Source: Gaoshiqia hydrogeniformans (GTDB taxonomy: Bacteria > Bacteroidota > Bacteroidia > Bacteroidales > Prolixibacteraceae). Taken from it: DNA of 64,000 bases. Under the pieces are notes generated by a model. The model saw nothing but the letters and a program-made list of their open reading frames with translations, was not told the origin of the DNA and did not search any database. This document shows, one piece after another, positions 1 through 7,635 of the stretch. A program made the translations under genes and the position numbers. The stretch is from positions 1,922,001 to 1,986,000 of the forward strand of contig NZ_CP186334.1 of NCBI RefSeq assembly GCF_049347105.1. Direction: 5' to 3'. Positions within the stretch are counted from its first letter, which is position 1. The number at the start of each line of letters is the position of its first letter.

Positions 1-1
1 A

Positions 2-1843
2 GTAAATCGGAATAGTGCCGGATTAAGATTTACGGCAACAGAATCCTTTTACGGGATTAATGCAACTTGTCCAAGCTGGGGCAATAACATCGGAAATCTT
101 ACTTTCAGGTTATATAAGTGGAAGAATAATTATTCCGAAACAGTTGCTGAAAATCCAATTGCAGAAAAAACATTCGTGAATTTCAAAGACAATGCAAAAC
201 TTCAGTTATCCTTTGATAAACAAGATGCCGGAACTTATTTGTGGGAACTGTGCGACGGGACAGAATTGGTGGGGGTATGGAAATACAATGAAACCAATGG
301 AAATAGTGTAAGCTATTTTAACTCGGTTGAGGTAACAGGTAGCTATGAAAGTGAAATAGCCTATTCTCCTGATCTGAATTTTATTCCGTTAACAATCGGT
401 AACGATAATACTCCGGTCCGGATTCTTCAGTTGACAGATCAGCAAAAAGTGGATGCCATTAAAGCATTTTTCACTTTTCGCCCGGGGCAGGCCGACTATG
501 TGAAAGGTCCCTCAACAAATAGTCAATGGGGATGGCTGGAAACATATCCGCAGCATGGATACGTTCCGAAAGCAGCAGGAGGCTATGAACAGGTCGCGGT
601 TGGCGTTGCTCAAAATGCGTCGGATGCCAGCGGAGGACACGCCTGTGCATTTAACTCGGAGCTTACATACGGACGCAGTTTCACCAAAGCAAACGGCCAG
701 GATTCCCGGGCCGATGCTTATTTGTACGGGCTAAACTTCCAGGAACAATGGACCCGGGCATTTCAACTCGATCCGGATTTTATTTTTGTGACCGGGTGGA
801 ACGAATGGACTGCCGGACGTTGGTTTGATTGGGATGTTAAACCATTCGCTTTTGTTGATCAATATTCCGCGGAAAAAAGCCGCGACATTGAACCTGTAAA
901 ATCCTGGGGCAATAAAGCCGATGTGTATTACATGCAGTTGGTTGATAATATCCGGAAATATAAAGGAATGCCCAATGAAACCAAGGCCTCAGCTGCAAAA
1001 ACCATCGATATGAATAATCTGTCTGACTGGGATGAGGTGGAGCCTGAGTTTCTTTCCTATAAAGGAAATACACTCCATCGGAATCATCGCGGTCAGGGAA
1101 CTGAACTCGTTTATACCAACTCTTCAGGGCGAAACGATATTATTAAAAGCAGAGTCGCACGAGATACGGAGTATATTTATTTTTATGTTGAAACTGCCGC
1201 TGCTTTAACCTGGCATTCTGATTCGAAATGGATGCGCTTGTTTATTGACATTGATCGGAATAAGGAGACCGGGTGGGAAGGATATGATTTTCTGATAAAC
1301 CGGAATAGTCCAACTGATCTGGCTGTTATTGAGAGAAGTGAAAAAATATGGGACTGGCGTCCGGTTGGAACTGTTGAATATAAGGTCGATAATAACACGT
1401 TGGTGCTGAAACTTAAACGCTCGTTATTGGGAATTAACAATGATGTAAAGGTTGATTTCGAATTTAAGTGGAGCGACAACATGCAGGAAGATGGGAATCT
1501 TATGGATTTCTATGTGAATGGAGATGTTGCTCCTTCAGGACGCTTCAATTATCACTATCTCGCTGATGTTGTCGATGAAATACCAACCAAAACTGAATCC
1601 GTTTTTCAGATTTATCCAAATCCTGCAGGCAATACACTGAATGTTGTTTTTCCTTCCGGGGTTAACGGTCACTCAACCCTTTCGGTCTATAACTATGCAG
1701 GGCAGCAGTTGTGGGTGAAGAACTTAACAAATGAGACAATATCCGATTGTATTGATCTGCGATTTATCGGGAGTAGGGGCTTATATATTATTGAGTTAAG
1801 GAGCCCGGATAATTGTGTTCGGGAAAAATTTATTGTTCATTGA
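2..1843 (+). CDS. GH99-like secreted glycan-active protein with T9SS sorting domain, 5' truncated by window edge
   Basis: The frame is open from base 2 to the TGA at 1841-1843 (about 613 codons visible), so the true start lies upstream; a GTG at 176 is internal. Residues 1-130 look like a beta-sandwich. About 150-330 resemble the C-terminal half of GH99-like/WbsX-type barrels (QWGWLETYP, TGWNEW). About 340-510 resemble a CBM9/DOMON-like beta domain. The last ~80 residues carry a type A T9SS sorting domain (FQIYPNPAGNTLNV start), implying export and surface attachment. The sandwich runs directly into mid-barrel sequence, so the N-terminal half of the barrel may be missing or very diverged. It heads a same-strand glycosidase cluster. 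Substrate cannot be assigned. Confidence 0.7.
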   Translation, partial: VNRNSAGLRFTATESFYGINATCPSWGNNIGNLTFRLYKWKNNYSETVAENPIAEKTFVNFKDNAKLQLSFDKQDAGTYLWELCDGTELVGVWKYNETNGNSVSYFNSVEVTGSYESEIAYSPDLNFIPLTIGNDNTPVRILQLTDQQKVDAIKAFFTFRPGQADYVKGPSTNSQWGWLETYPQHGYVPKAAGGYEQVAVGVAQNASDASGGHACAFNSELTYGRSFTKANGQDSRADAYLYGLNFQEQWTRAFQLDPDFIFVTGWNEWTAGRWFDWDVKPFAFVDQYSAEKSRDIEPVKSWGNKADVYYMQLVDNIRKYKGMPNETKASAAKTIDMNNLSDWDEVEPEFLSYKGNTLHRNHRGQGTELVYTNSSGRNDIIKSRVARDTEYIYFYVETAAALTWHSDSKWMRLFIDIDRNKETGWEGYDFLINRNSPTDLAVIERSEKIWDWRPVGTVEYKVDNNTLVLKLKRSLLGINNDVKVDFEFKWSDNMQEDGNLMDFYVNGDVAPSGRFNYHYLADVVDEIPTKTESVFQIYPNPAGNTLNVVFPSGVNGHSTLSVYNYAGQQLWVKNLTNETISDCIDLRFIGSRGLYIIELRSPDNCVREKFIVH

Positions 1844-1886
1844 CCGATGGGGCCCAGGTATAATTTCAACTTAATTGATATCAGCG

Positions 1887-2504
1887 ATGGGGAGCGGTTT
1901 TAACGAGAAAGTGGTTGTTCAAAGCCTAAGAAACGGGGATCCTTTGGCATTTGAAGTGATTTTCTTGCGATATAGTCCGAGATTATACCAGTTTTCTTTT
2001 GCGTATTTAAAATCCGAAGCCGATGCTGAAGACATTGTTGGTGAGGTATTTTATAAACTATGGCGAAACCGCGAGGCAATAAAAGTGGAGGAGTCTTTTC
2101 AATCCTATTTATTTACAATTGCGTTAAACTTCATAAAAAAATTCTTCAACAAGAAATCCAAAGCTGATAAGTATAAACAAGATTTTCTGGACGGTTATAT
2201 CCAGGAAAGTTATCAACAGGAATCATCGATTATTTACAAGGACCTTTTAGATAAGCTCGGGCAAATAGTCGAACAGCTTCCGGAGAGAAGAAAACGAATC
2301 TTTATTGAACGAAGGATAAATGAAAAATCTGTAAAACAGATAGCCAAAGAAATGGACATTGCTCCAAAAACTGTTGAAAATCAGTTGGCAAAAGCAATCC
2401 CTTTTTTAAAGGAAGAACTTCGTAGCGAAAGATTCAGGGTGTATAAATTGACAAGTCTGGAAAGGGTGGTGAACTTCCAGGTAACCCTTTCACTTCAAAA
2501 ATGA
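1887..2504 (+). CDS. ECF RNA polymerase sigma-70 factor (Bacteroidota FecI-like), no adjacent FecR
   Basis: Sigma-70 region 2 lies at about residues 20-90 (FEVIFLRYSPRLYQFSFAYL, DAEDIVGEVFYKLW) and region 4 at about 130-185 (LPERRKRIF, VKQIAKEMDIAPKTVENQL). I choose ATG 1887; a TTG at 1875 would add four residues. It is strikingly similar to the sigma factor at 61467-62063, sharing QSYLFT, LNFIK and PKTVENQL. It sits between two glycoside hydrolase genes, 43 bp after the first and 6 bp before the second. Unlike the two sigma genes on the right, it has no FecR or SusC/SusD behind it in this window. It probably drives the neighbouring glycan genes or SusC/D genes outside the window (inference). 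Confidence 0.9.
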   Translation: MGSGFNEKVVVQSLRNGDPLAFEVIFLRYSPRLYQFSFAYLKSEADAEDIVGEVFYKLWRNREAIKVEESFQSYLFTIALNFIKKFFNKKSKADKYKQDFLDGYIQESYQQESSIIYKDLLDKLGQIVEQLPERRKRIFIERRINEKSVKQIAKEMDIAPKTVENQLAKAIPFLKEELRSERFRVYKLTSLERVVNFQVTLSLQK

Positions 2505-2510
2505 TGAAAA

Positions 2511-4544
2511 ATGAAAAAGAGCCGTGTTTTTGTAAGTCTGTTTTGTTTATTGATGGTCAAAACTGTTTTTTGTTCTGAGAAACAAAGGTGGGGAATAATA
2601 CCCGGCGGGGCGATCACATGGGACGTACATGGGGATACCCCTCATTATGATCATCTGGAGATGAGCGGAGAATGTCTCTCGGTTGTGTTGCGTTACGGGG
2701 TTAAAGAGGATGGTTCGTTCAGATTTGAACGATCAGTTGTCTGGCCTATGCTTCGCACCATTCCGAATGATACCCATGCCAGCTTAAACCGGCGTTTGGC
2801 AATTGATTTCCTTTCTCTTATTACATTTGATGGCATTTCACTGAAAACCGAAGAGGTGAAATCATTCACAATTGACGGTAGTCTGTATGTGGTTAGTGAC
2901 TACTCATTAAATTATTCGGAGTGGACAGAACGAATTCAGCCGCATCCGGCTATCCGGGTTACCCGTACTTTTTTCCCGTCAGTTGATAAACCTGTTTTTT
3001 GCGAGCAGTACCGGATTAAAAATATCACGGATCGAACCATCCGGGTAGCAGTTCCCGCCCACCGGACTGTTTATCAGACCGCAGCACCTGATGGAGTTTA
3101 TGGTGCTTATACAATTGTTGCCAAAATAAATCAGCCGGGCAGTTTCCAGGTGGGGCCAAACGAAGAAATCCTGTTTGATGCCTCCATTCAGGCTTTTGCC
3201 GAAAGAAAGGGAGAAAAGGAACTTTCACCTGAAATGACTGAAGAAAAAGCATTAAGAGATCAATTTGTACATAATATACAGGGCAGTCTGGTCCTTGAAA
3301 CACCGGATCCGACGATCAATCATGAATTTGCTTTTTCGAAAGTGCGAATAGCCGAAAGTTTGTTCCGGACAGCCGGCGGGTTGATGCATTGTCCGGGCGG
3401 AGAGGCATATTATGCGGCGATCTGGGCAAATGATGAGTCTGAATATGCTGCTCCGTTTTTCCCTTATCTGGGCTACGACAAAGGAAATGAAGCTACGTTG
3501 AATACCTTTCGCCTGTACATGAAATATATGAATGCGGATTATGTTAGGGTACCCAGTTCCATTATTGCAGAAGGGACTGATATCTGGCAAGCTGCCGGTG
3601 ATTGCGGCGATGCCGCCATGTTGGTTTATGGCGGGGCCCGGTACGCTTTAACCAGAGGGGATAAAAAGGATGCACGGTATATCTGGCCTTTACTTGAATG
3701 GTGCCTGGAATATTGCAATCGAAATCTGAATGAGGAAGGAGTTGTAAAATCAGACGCTGATGAACTGGAAGGACGCTTCCCCTCAGGCAATGCCAATATT
3801 CTGGTTTCTTCTCTTTATTACGACGGATTAGTTTCTTCTGTTTATCTGGCAAAAGAGCTGAAATTGCCTCAGAACCAGGTTGTAAAATATGAGATGCAAG
3901 CAAAAGCATTGCGAAAATCTATTGAATTATATTTTGGCGCGAATGTCGAAGGCTTTGAAACTTATGCATATTATCAAGGAAATGATGTTTTGCGCTCCTG
4001 GATCTGCGCTCCTGTTTTCGCCGGGATTGAAGATCGGGCAAAGGAAACAATCCACGCTCTTTTTTCCAGGTTATGGACAAAAGATGGTTTATTAAGCCAA
4101 TCCGGGAGTGATATTTTCTGGGACAGATCGACTCTTTCCGGATTAAGGGCAGCTTATGTAGGCGGAGAAACAGAGAAAGCAACAAAATATTTGTCTGAGT
4201 ATTCTATCCAACGGCTATTGGGCGATCATGTGCCGTACCCGATTGAGGCATGGCCGGAAGGCAATCAACGTCACCTTTCCGGCGAAAGCGGATTGTATTG
4301 CCGGATCATCATTGAAGGGATGTTCGGGATCCGACCTGTCGGGTTCCGGACATTTACACTGACGCCACGGTTACCTGAAAGCTGGGACCACATGGCGTTG
4401 AAACACATCAAGGGTTTTGCTTCCGATTTTGATGTTGTGGTTGACCGCTTGAACGAAAAGATTAGTGTGACAATAAAGATTGGGGAGAAAGTTATTCAGC
4501 AGAAAAACATAGAAAAAGGAGAAACAATAACCGTCAAACTCTGA
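2511..4544 (+). CDS. Secreted six-hairpin-type glycoside hydrolase-like protein
   Basis: 677 aa with a signal peptide (MKKSRVFVSLFCLLMV, cleavage near residue 22). The N-terminal 260 residues are beta-rich. From about residue 270 to 600 the sequence looks like an (alpha/alpha)6 barrel (DIWQAAGDCGDAAMLVYGG, DELEGRFPSGNANILVS), and a small beta domain closes the protein. The layout resembles six-hairpin families such as GH78, GH95 and GH127, but I cannot assign a numbered family. It begins 6 bp after the sigma factor stop and is followed after 7 bp by the DUF6528-like lipoprotein, so co-transcription is likely. Expected location is periplasm or outer membrane, acting on the glycan targeted by the neighbouring fucosidase. 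Confidence 0.6.
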   Translation: MKKSRVFVSLFCLLMVKTVFCSEKQRWGIIPGGAITWDVHGDTPHYDHLEMSGECLSVVLRYGVKEDGSFRFERSVVWPMLRTIPNDTHASLNRRLAIDFLSLITFDGISLKTEEVKSFTIDGSLYVVSDYSLNYSEWTERIQPHPAIRVTRTFFPSVDKPVFCEQYRIKNITDRTIRVAVPAHRTVYQTAAPDGVYGAYTIVAKINQPGSFQVGPNEEILFDASIQAFAERKGEKELSPEMTEEKALRDQFVHNIQGSLVLETPDPTINHEFAFSKVRIAESLFRTAGGLMHCPGGEAYYAAIWANDESEYAAPFFPYLGYDKGNEATLNTFRLYMKYMNADYVRVPSSIIAEGTDIWQAAGDCGDAAMLVYGGARYALTRGDKKDARYIWPLLEWCLEYCNRNLNEEGVVKSDADELEGRFPSGNANILVSSLYYDGLVSSVYLAKELKLPQNQVVKYEMQAKALRKSIELYFGANVEGFETYAYYQGNDVLRSWICAPVFAGIEDRAKETIHALFSRLWTKDGLLSQSGSDIFWDRSTLSGLRAAYVGGETEKATKYLSEYSIQRLLGDHVPYPIEAWPEGNQRHLSGESGLYCRIIIEGMFGIRPVGFRTFTLTPRLPESWDHMALKHIKGFASDFDVVVDRLNEKISVTIKIGEKVIQQKNIEKGETITVKL

Positions 4545-4551
4545 TGAATAA

Positions 4552-5466
4552 ATGATGAAATTGTCAAAATCCGATATGATGAGAGTTGGAAAAATAGCAG
4601 CTCTGTTACTTCTGACAGAAGTCAGTTGTAACATTCAGAAGAATGAAAACCACGAGATAATAGCATGTGGAGGCCGCCGGATTATTATTTTCGATGAGGA
4701 GCAATCGGACGGAGATAATTTGAAAATTATTTGGCAATGGAATATTTCGGAAGCAAGCCGGTTACCCGCTGATTACCAGAAGTATTTGAACCCTTTGGAT
4801 GATTGTAAACCGGTAGACGGCAGCCGAAAAGTCCTTGCCACCTCATCCGGAGGCGGAGTCGTCCTGATTGACAGAGAATCGAAAGATATCCTTTTTTATG
4901 CCAATGCCCCGATGGCCCATTCTGCTGAATGTTTACCGGGAGACCGTATCGTCGTGGCGCTATCCGATCATCCTTATGGGAACAGAATAGAACTTTACGA
5001 TATAGTAAATCCTGAAAAGTGTATCTGCCACGATACCCTGACGTGGGGACATGGAGTTGTGTGGATATCGAAATCAGAACGGCTTTATGCTCTCGGATCG
5101 AATGACTTGGTATGCTACTCGTTAATGAATTGGGATTCGGAACAACCTGAACTGAAAAGAGAAAAAACATGGAAATTGCCGGCCTGGGGTGGGCACGACC
5201 TTATCTCAATATCCGATAATGAACTGATTGTTTCAGTGGCAGAGACTGTCTTTAGATTTTACATCGATAGCGAAAAGTTTGAATTATTCGAACTGTTAGA
5301 TGGCGAAGATATCAAGTCTGTTAACTATAATAAGGAAACAGGGAAACTGGTTTATACTCAAGCTGAAATTGACTATTGGACGCATCATATTTATTCTAAA
5401 AATCCGGACAAAACATATACAATTCCTGATGTTGAGATCTATAAAGCACGGGTTTATCCCAAGTGA
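4552..5466 (+). CDS. DUF6528-like beta-propeller lipoprotein
   Basis: 304 aa. The N-terminus has a basic segment, a hydrophobic run and LTEVSC, which could serve as a lipobox with Cys at about residue 26. The body has repeating beta-strand blades (IIACGGRRIIIFDEE, VLATSSGGGVVLIDRES, GHGVVWISKSERLYALGS, WGGHDLISISDNELIVSV), as in a small propeller. It resembles DUF6528 proteins that occur beside glycoside hydrolases in Bacteroidota PULs; the biochemical role is unknown. The conserved histidines after WG (positions near 5047 and 5193) may form a metal or active centre (inference). It lies in the glycosidase operon, 7 bp after the six-hairpin gene and 29 bp before the fucosidase. Confidence 0.6.
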   Translation: MMKLSKSDMMRVGKIAALLLLTEVSCNIQKNENHEIIACGGRRIIIFDEEQSDGDNLKIIWQWNISEASRLPADYQKYLNPLDDCKPVDGSRKVLATSSGGGVVLIDRESKDILFYANAPMAHSAECLPGDRIVVALSDHPYGNRIELYDIVNPEKCICHDTLTWGHGVVWISKSERLYALGSNDLVCYSLMNWDSEQPELKREKTWKLPAWGGHDLISISDNELIVSVAETVFRFYIDSEKFELFELLDGEDIKSVNYNKETGKLVYTQAEIDYWTHHIYSKNPDKTYTIPDVEIYKARVYPK

Positions 5467-5495
5467 GTTAATTCAAAATAAAACCGAATAAACGT

Positions 5496-6863
5496 ATGAA
5501 GAAAACAACTTTACTGATATTGATTCTGATAGGTGTTTCAACTGCTTCTTCTCAACCGAAAAGGCTTGGAAATGAAACAGAAATACAAAAACAGGAACGA
5601 ATGGCATGGTGGACCAACGACAGGTTCGGAATGTTTATTCACTGGGGATTATACGCGTTGCCTGCCCGTCACGAATGGGTTAAAAATTATGAACAAATGA
5701 CTGACGAGCAATACCAGAAATATTTCGACAATTTTAATCCCGATCTGTTCAATCCCCGGGAATGGGCAAGAAAAGCCAATGAAGCAGGAATGAGATATGC
5801 TGTCCTAACGACAAAACATCACGACGGTTTCTGTTTGTTCGATTCAAAGTACACCGATTACAAATCTACCAACACGTTGATTGGTCGTGACCTTATCAAA
5901 GAATTTGCGGATGCATTCAGGGAAGAAGGCCTGAGAGTTGGCCTTTACTATTCGCTGCTTGATTGGCACCACGCTGATTTTACGATTGACGATTTTCACC
6001 CGCAGCGAGTTCGTGATGCTGAAGAGTATACAAAGCTAAACAAGGGAAGAAATATGAACAAGTATCGCGGGTACCTGCACAACCAGGTCCGCGAACTGCT
6101 GACGAACTACGGTAAAATTGATTTGTTGTGGCTCGATTTCTCTTATTCCGGTGAAAATGGGAAAGGCAGTAAAGACTGGAATTCAATTGATTTGCTTAGA
6201 ATGGTCCGTACCTTGCAGCCCGATATAATTATTAACGACCGCCTTGATTTGGGTGAATACGAAGATGGTTGGGACTTTACAACACACGAGCAATATAAAG
6301 TTTCGAAATGGCCGGAAGTGAACGGGAAAAAGGCCCCATGGGAAACCTGTCAGACATTTAGTGGTTCATGGGGTTATTATCGGGATGAATACACCTGGAA
6401 AGATACCAAACAATTGCTGGTACTATTGATTGAAACAGTAAGTAAAGGCGGGAACCTGATCATGAATGTTGGTCCGACTGCCCGGGGAGTCTTTGATGAA
6501 CGGGCGGATGCATCACTTGCCGCGATAGGCGATTGGATGAAATACAACAGCCGTTCGATATATGGTTGTACCGAGGCTCCTGGTGAATTTAAAGCGCCGG
6601 AAAATAGTTTGCTTACTTACCAACCGGCAACCAGGCGTTTGTATATTCATTTGCTTGATTATCCCTTGCAAAATCTTGTTCTTCCCGATTATAAAGGAAA
6701 AGTAAGGTATGCGCAGTTTCTTCACGACGGATCAGAAATAACAATTGGTCCGCGTTCAGGAGAGGATATAAAGGAAGGAGAGTATTCCCTCGATTTAAGT
6801 TTGAGTTTGCCTGTCCGTAAGCCCTGTGATCAAATTCCTGTTATCGAATTGATTCTCGAATAA
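5496..6863 (+). CDS. Alpha-L-fucosidase, GH29
   Basis: 455 aa with a signal peptide (first ~20 residues, ending near ASSQP). Classic GH29 motifs are present: WWTNDRFGMFIHWGLYALP (substrate pocket HWG), TTKHHDGFCLFDS (paired catalytic-site histidines) and IDLLWLDF, where Asp214 is the expected nucleophile. GGNLIMNVGPTARG near residue 320 is also typical. A short beta domain follows. The enzyme releases L-fucose from fucosylated glycans, retaining configuration. It is the last intact gene of the left cluster; a decayed GH97 fragment follows it. No TM segment is seen, so it is likely periplasmic or surface-exposed. Confidence 0.95.
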   Translation: MKKTTLLILILIGVSTASSQPKRLGNETEIQKQERMAWWTNDRFGMFIHWGLYALPARHEWVKNYEQMTDEQYQKYFDNFNPDLFNPREWARKANEAGMRYAVLTTKHHDGFCLFDSKYTDYKSTNTLIGRDLIKEFADAFREEGLRVGLYYSLLDWHHADFTIDDFHPQRVRDAEEYTKLNKGRNMNKYRGYLHNQVRELLTNYGKIDLLWLDFSYSGENGKGSKDWNSIDLLRMVRTLQPDIIINDRLDLGEYEDGWDFTTHEQYKVSKWPEVNGKKAPWETCQTFSGSWGYYRDEYTWKDTKQLLVLLIETVSKGGNLIMNVGPTARGVFDERADASLAAIGDWMKYNSRSIYGCTEAPGEFKAPENSLLTYQPATRRLYIHLLDYPLQNLVLPDYKGKVRYAQFLHDGSEITIGPRSGEDIKEGEYSLDLSLSLPVRKPCDQIPVIELILE

Positions 6864-6897
6864 CGTTCACAAACTTTAATTGAGAATAAGCAGATGA

Positions 6898-7197
6898 AAT
6901 ATTTCAGGAAATTCCGACCGTTGGAGTGAGACAAAAGTTTTACCGAGCACAAGTATGGGTAATATTGTTCCCTTTGCTCGTCGTCGTGGCAATAAGTGGT
7001 GGATTGGTGTTATGAACGGAGCAAAGGAACAGATCGTTAATCTGCTATTTGATTTTCTCAAAAAGACAACAAACGCGATCTTTATTTGCAATAGCAAAGT
7101 GAATACCGAGATTGATCGTCATGAACGGTCGGTGTTGCCTCAGAATATATTGACTGTCATATTAATGCCAGGAGGCGTGTTTGTTGCTTGGCTGTAA
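6898..7197 (+). pseudogene. Remnant of GH97 glycosidase C-terminal domain
   Basis: In one frame, from just after an in-frame TGA (6895-6897) to the stop at 7197, the translation reads like the end of GH97 proteins: WSETKVLPS, then FARRRGNKWWIGVMNG, then a late LMPGGVFVAWL. GH97 C-termini typically have a W-DET-K segment, an ARR-GD-WY-G segment and a terminal APGGGF motif. The catalytic barrel and N-terminal domain are absent, and the fragment lacks a proper start and signal peptide. The ATG at 6955 lies inside the conserved segment and is unlikely to be a real start. Best read as the tail of a deleted enzyme. Confidence 0.65.
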
Positions 7198-7407
7198 TTT
7201 TTCTGGTATTTATCAACTGTTATTTCTTTTTCGTCAAAAATGTTTTTCAATCGGATGGGCAACAGAATAGTTTATTTCAGGTTCTAAACTGCACAAATTG
7301 TCAAGATAAGGATAGGCGACTTACGTAATTGCGGGTGAGAATGAAACAAAAAATCCAGTAGATCAACGATTTACCGGATTTTGGTTCGATTTGGTAACCT
7401 GTTTTGT

Positions 7408-7481
7408 GGGTTGTACTGGATTCGAACCAGTGACCCCTACCCTGTCAAGGTAATGCTCTAAACCAACTGAGCTAACAACCC
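7408..7481 (-). tRNA. tRNA-Val (anticodon GAC)
   Basis: The minus strand folds as a full cloverleaf: acceptor GGGTTGT/ACAACCC, D-arm GCTC/GAGC, anticodon stem TTACC/GGTAG around loop TTGACAG (anticodon GAC), T-arm ACTGG-TTCGAAT-CCAGT. No CCA is encoded. The flanking region 7198-7407 and 7482-7600 holds no other gene that I can support. Confidence 0.95.
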
Positions 7482-7605
7482 TTTTGTGACGACAAAAATA
7501 CAAAATTTTCTATTCTAAAATCAGTCGGAATCAAATTTCATGAACCGGTATTGATAATAGGTTGTTAAACCGCTTGACACTCATCGTTCAAAACCCTGCT
7601 TTTTT

Positions 7606-7613
7606 TATCTTTG
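7606..7613 (+). promoter_or_regulatory. Probable -7 element for the SARP-type regulator
   Basis: TATCTTTG matches the Bacteroidota TAnnTTTG element, 22 bp before the ATG at 7636. No good -33 TTG at standard spacing was found; the nearest TTG (7574) is too far. Confidence 0.5.
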
Positions 7614-7635
7614 TTGGACAAATTTCTGAAGCATC

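Noticed and set aside
837..1482. Minus-strand ORFs inside the GH99-like gene
   Set aside because: Antisense to a clearly coding frame with a T9SS domain; no family features.
6955..7197. 80-codon ORF as an independent small gene
   Set aside because: Its sequence matches the interior of a GH97 C-terminal domain, and homology continues upstream of the ATG, so it is a remnant.
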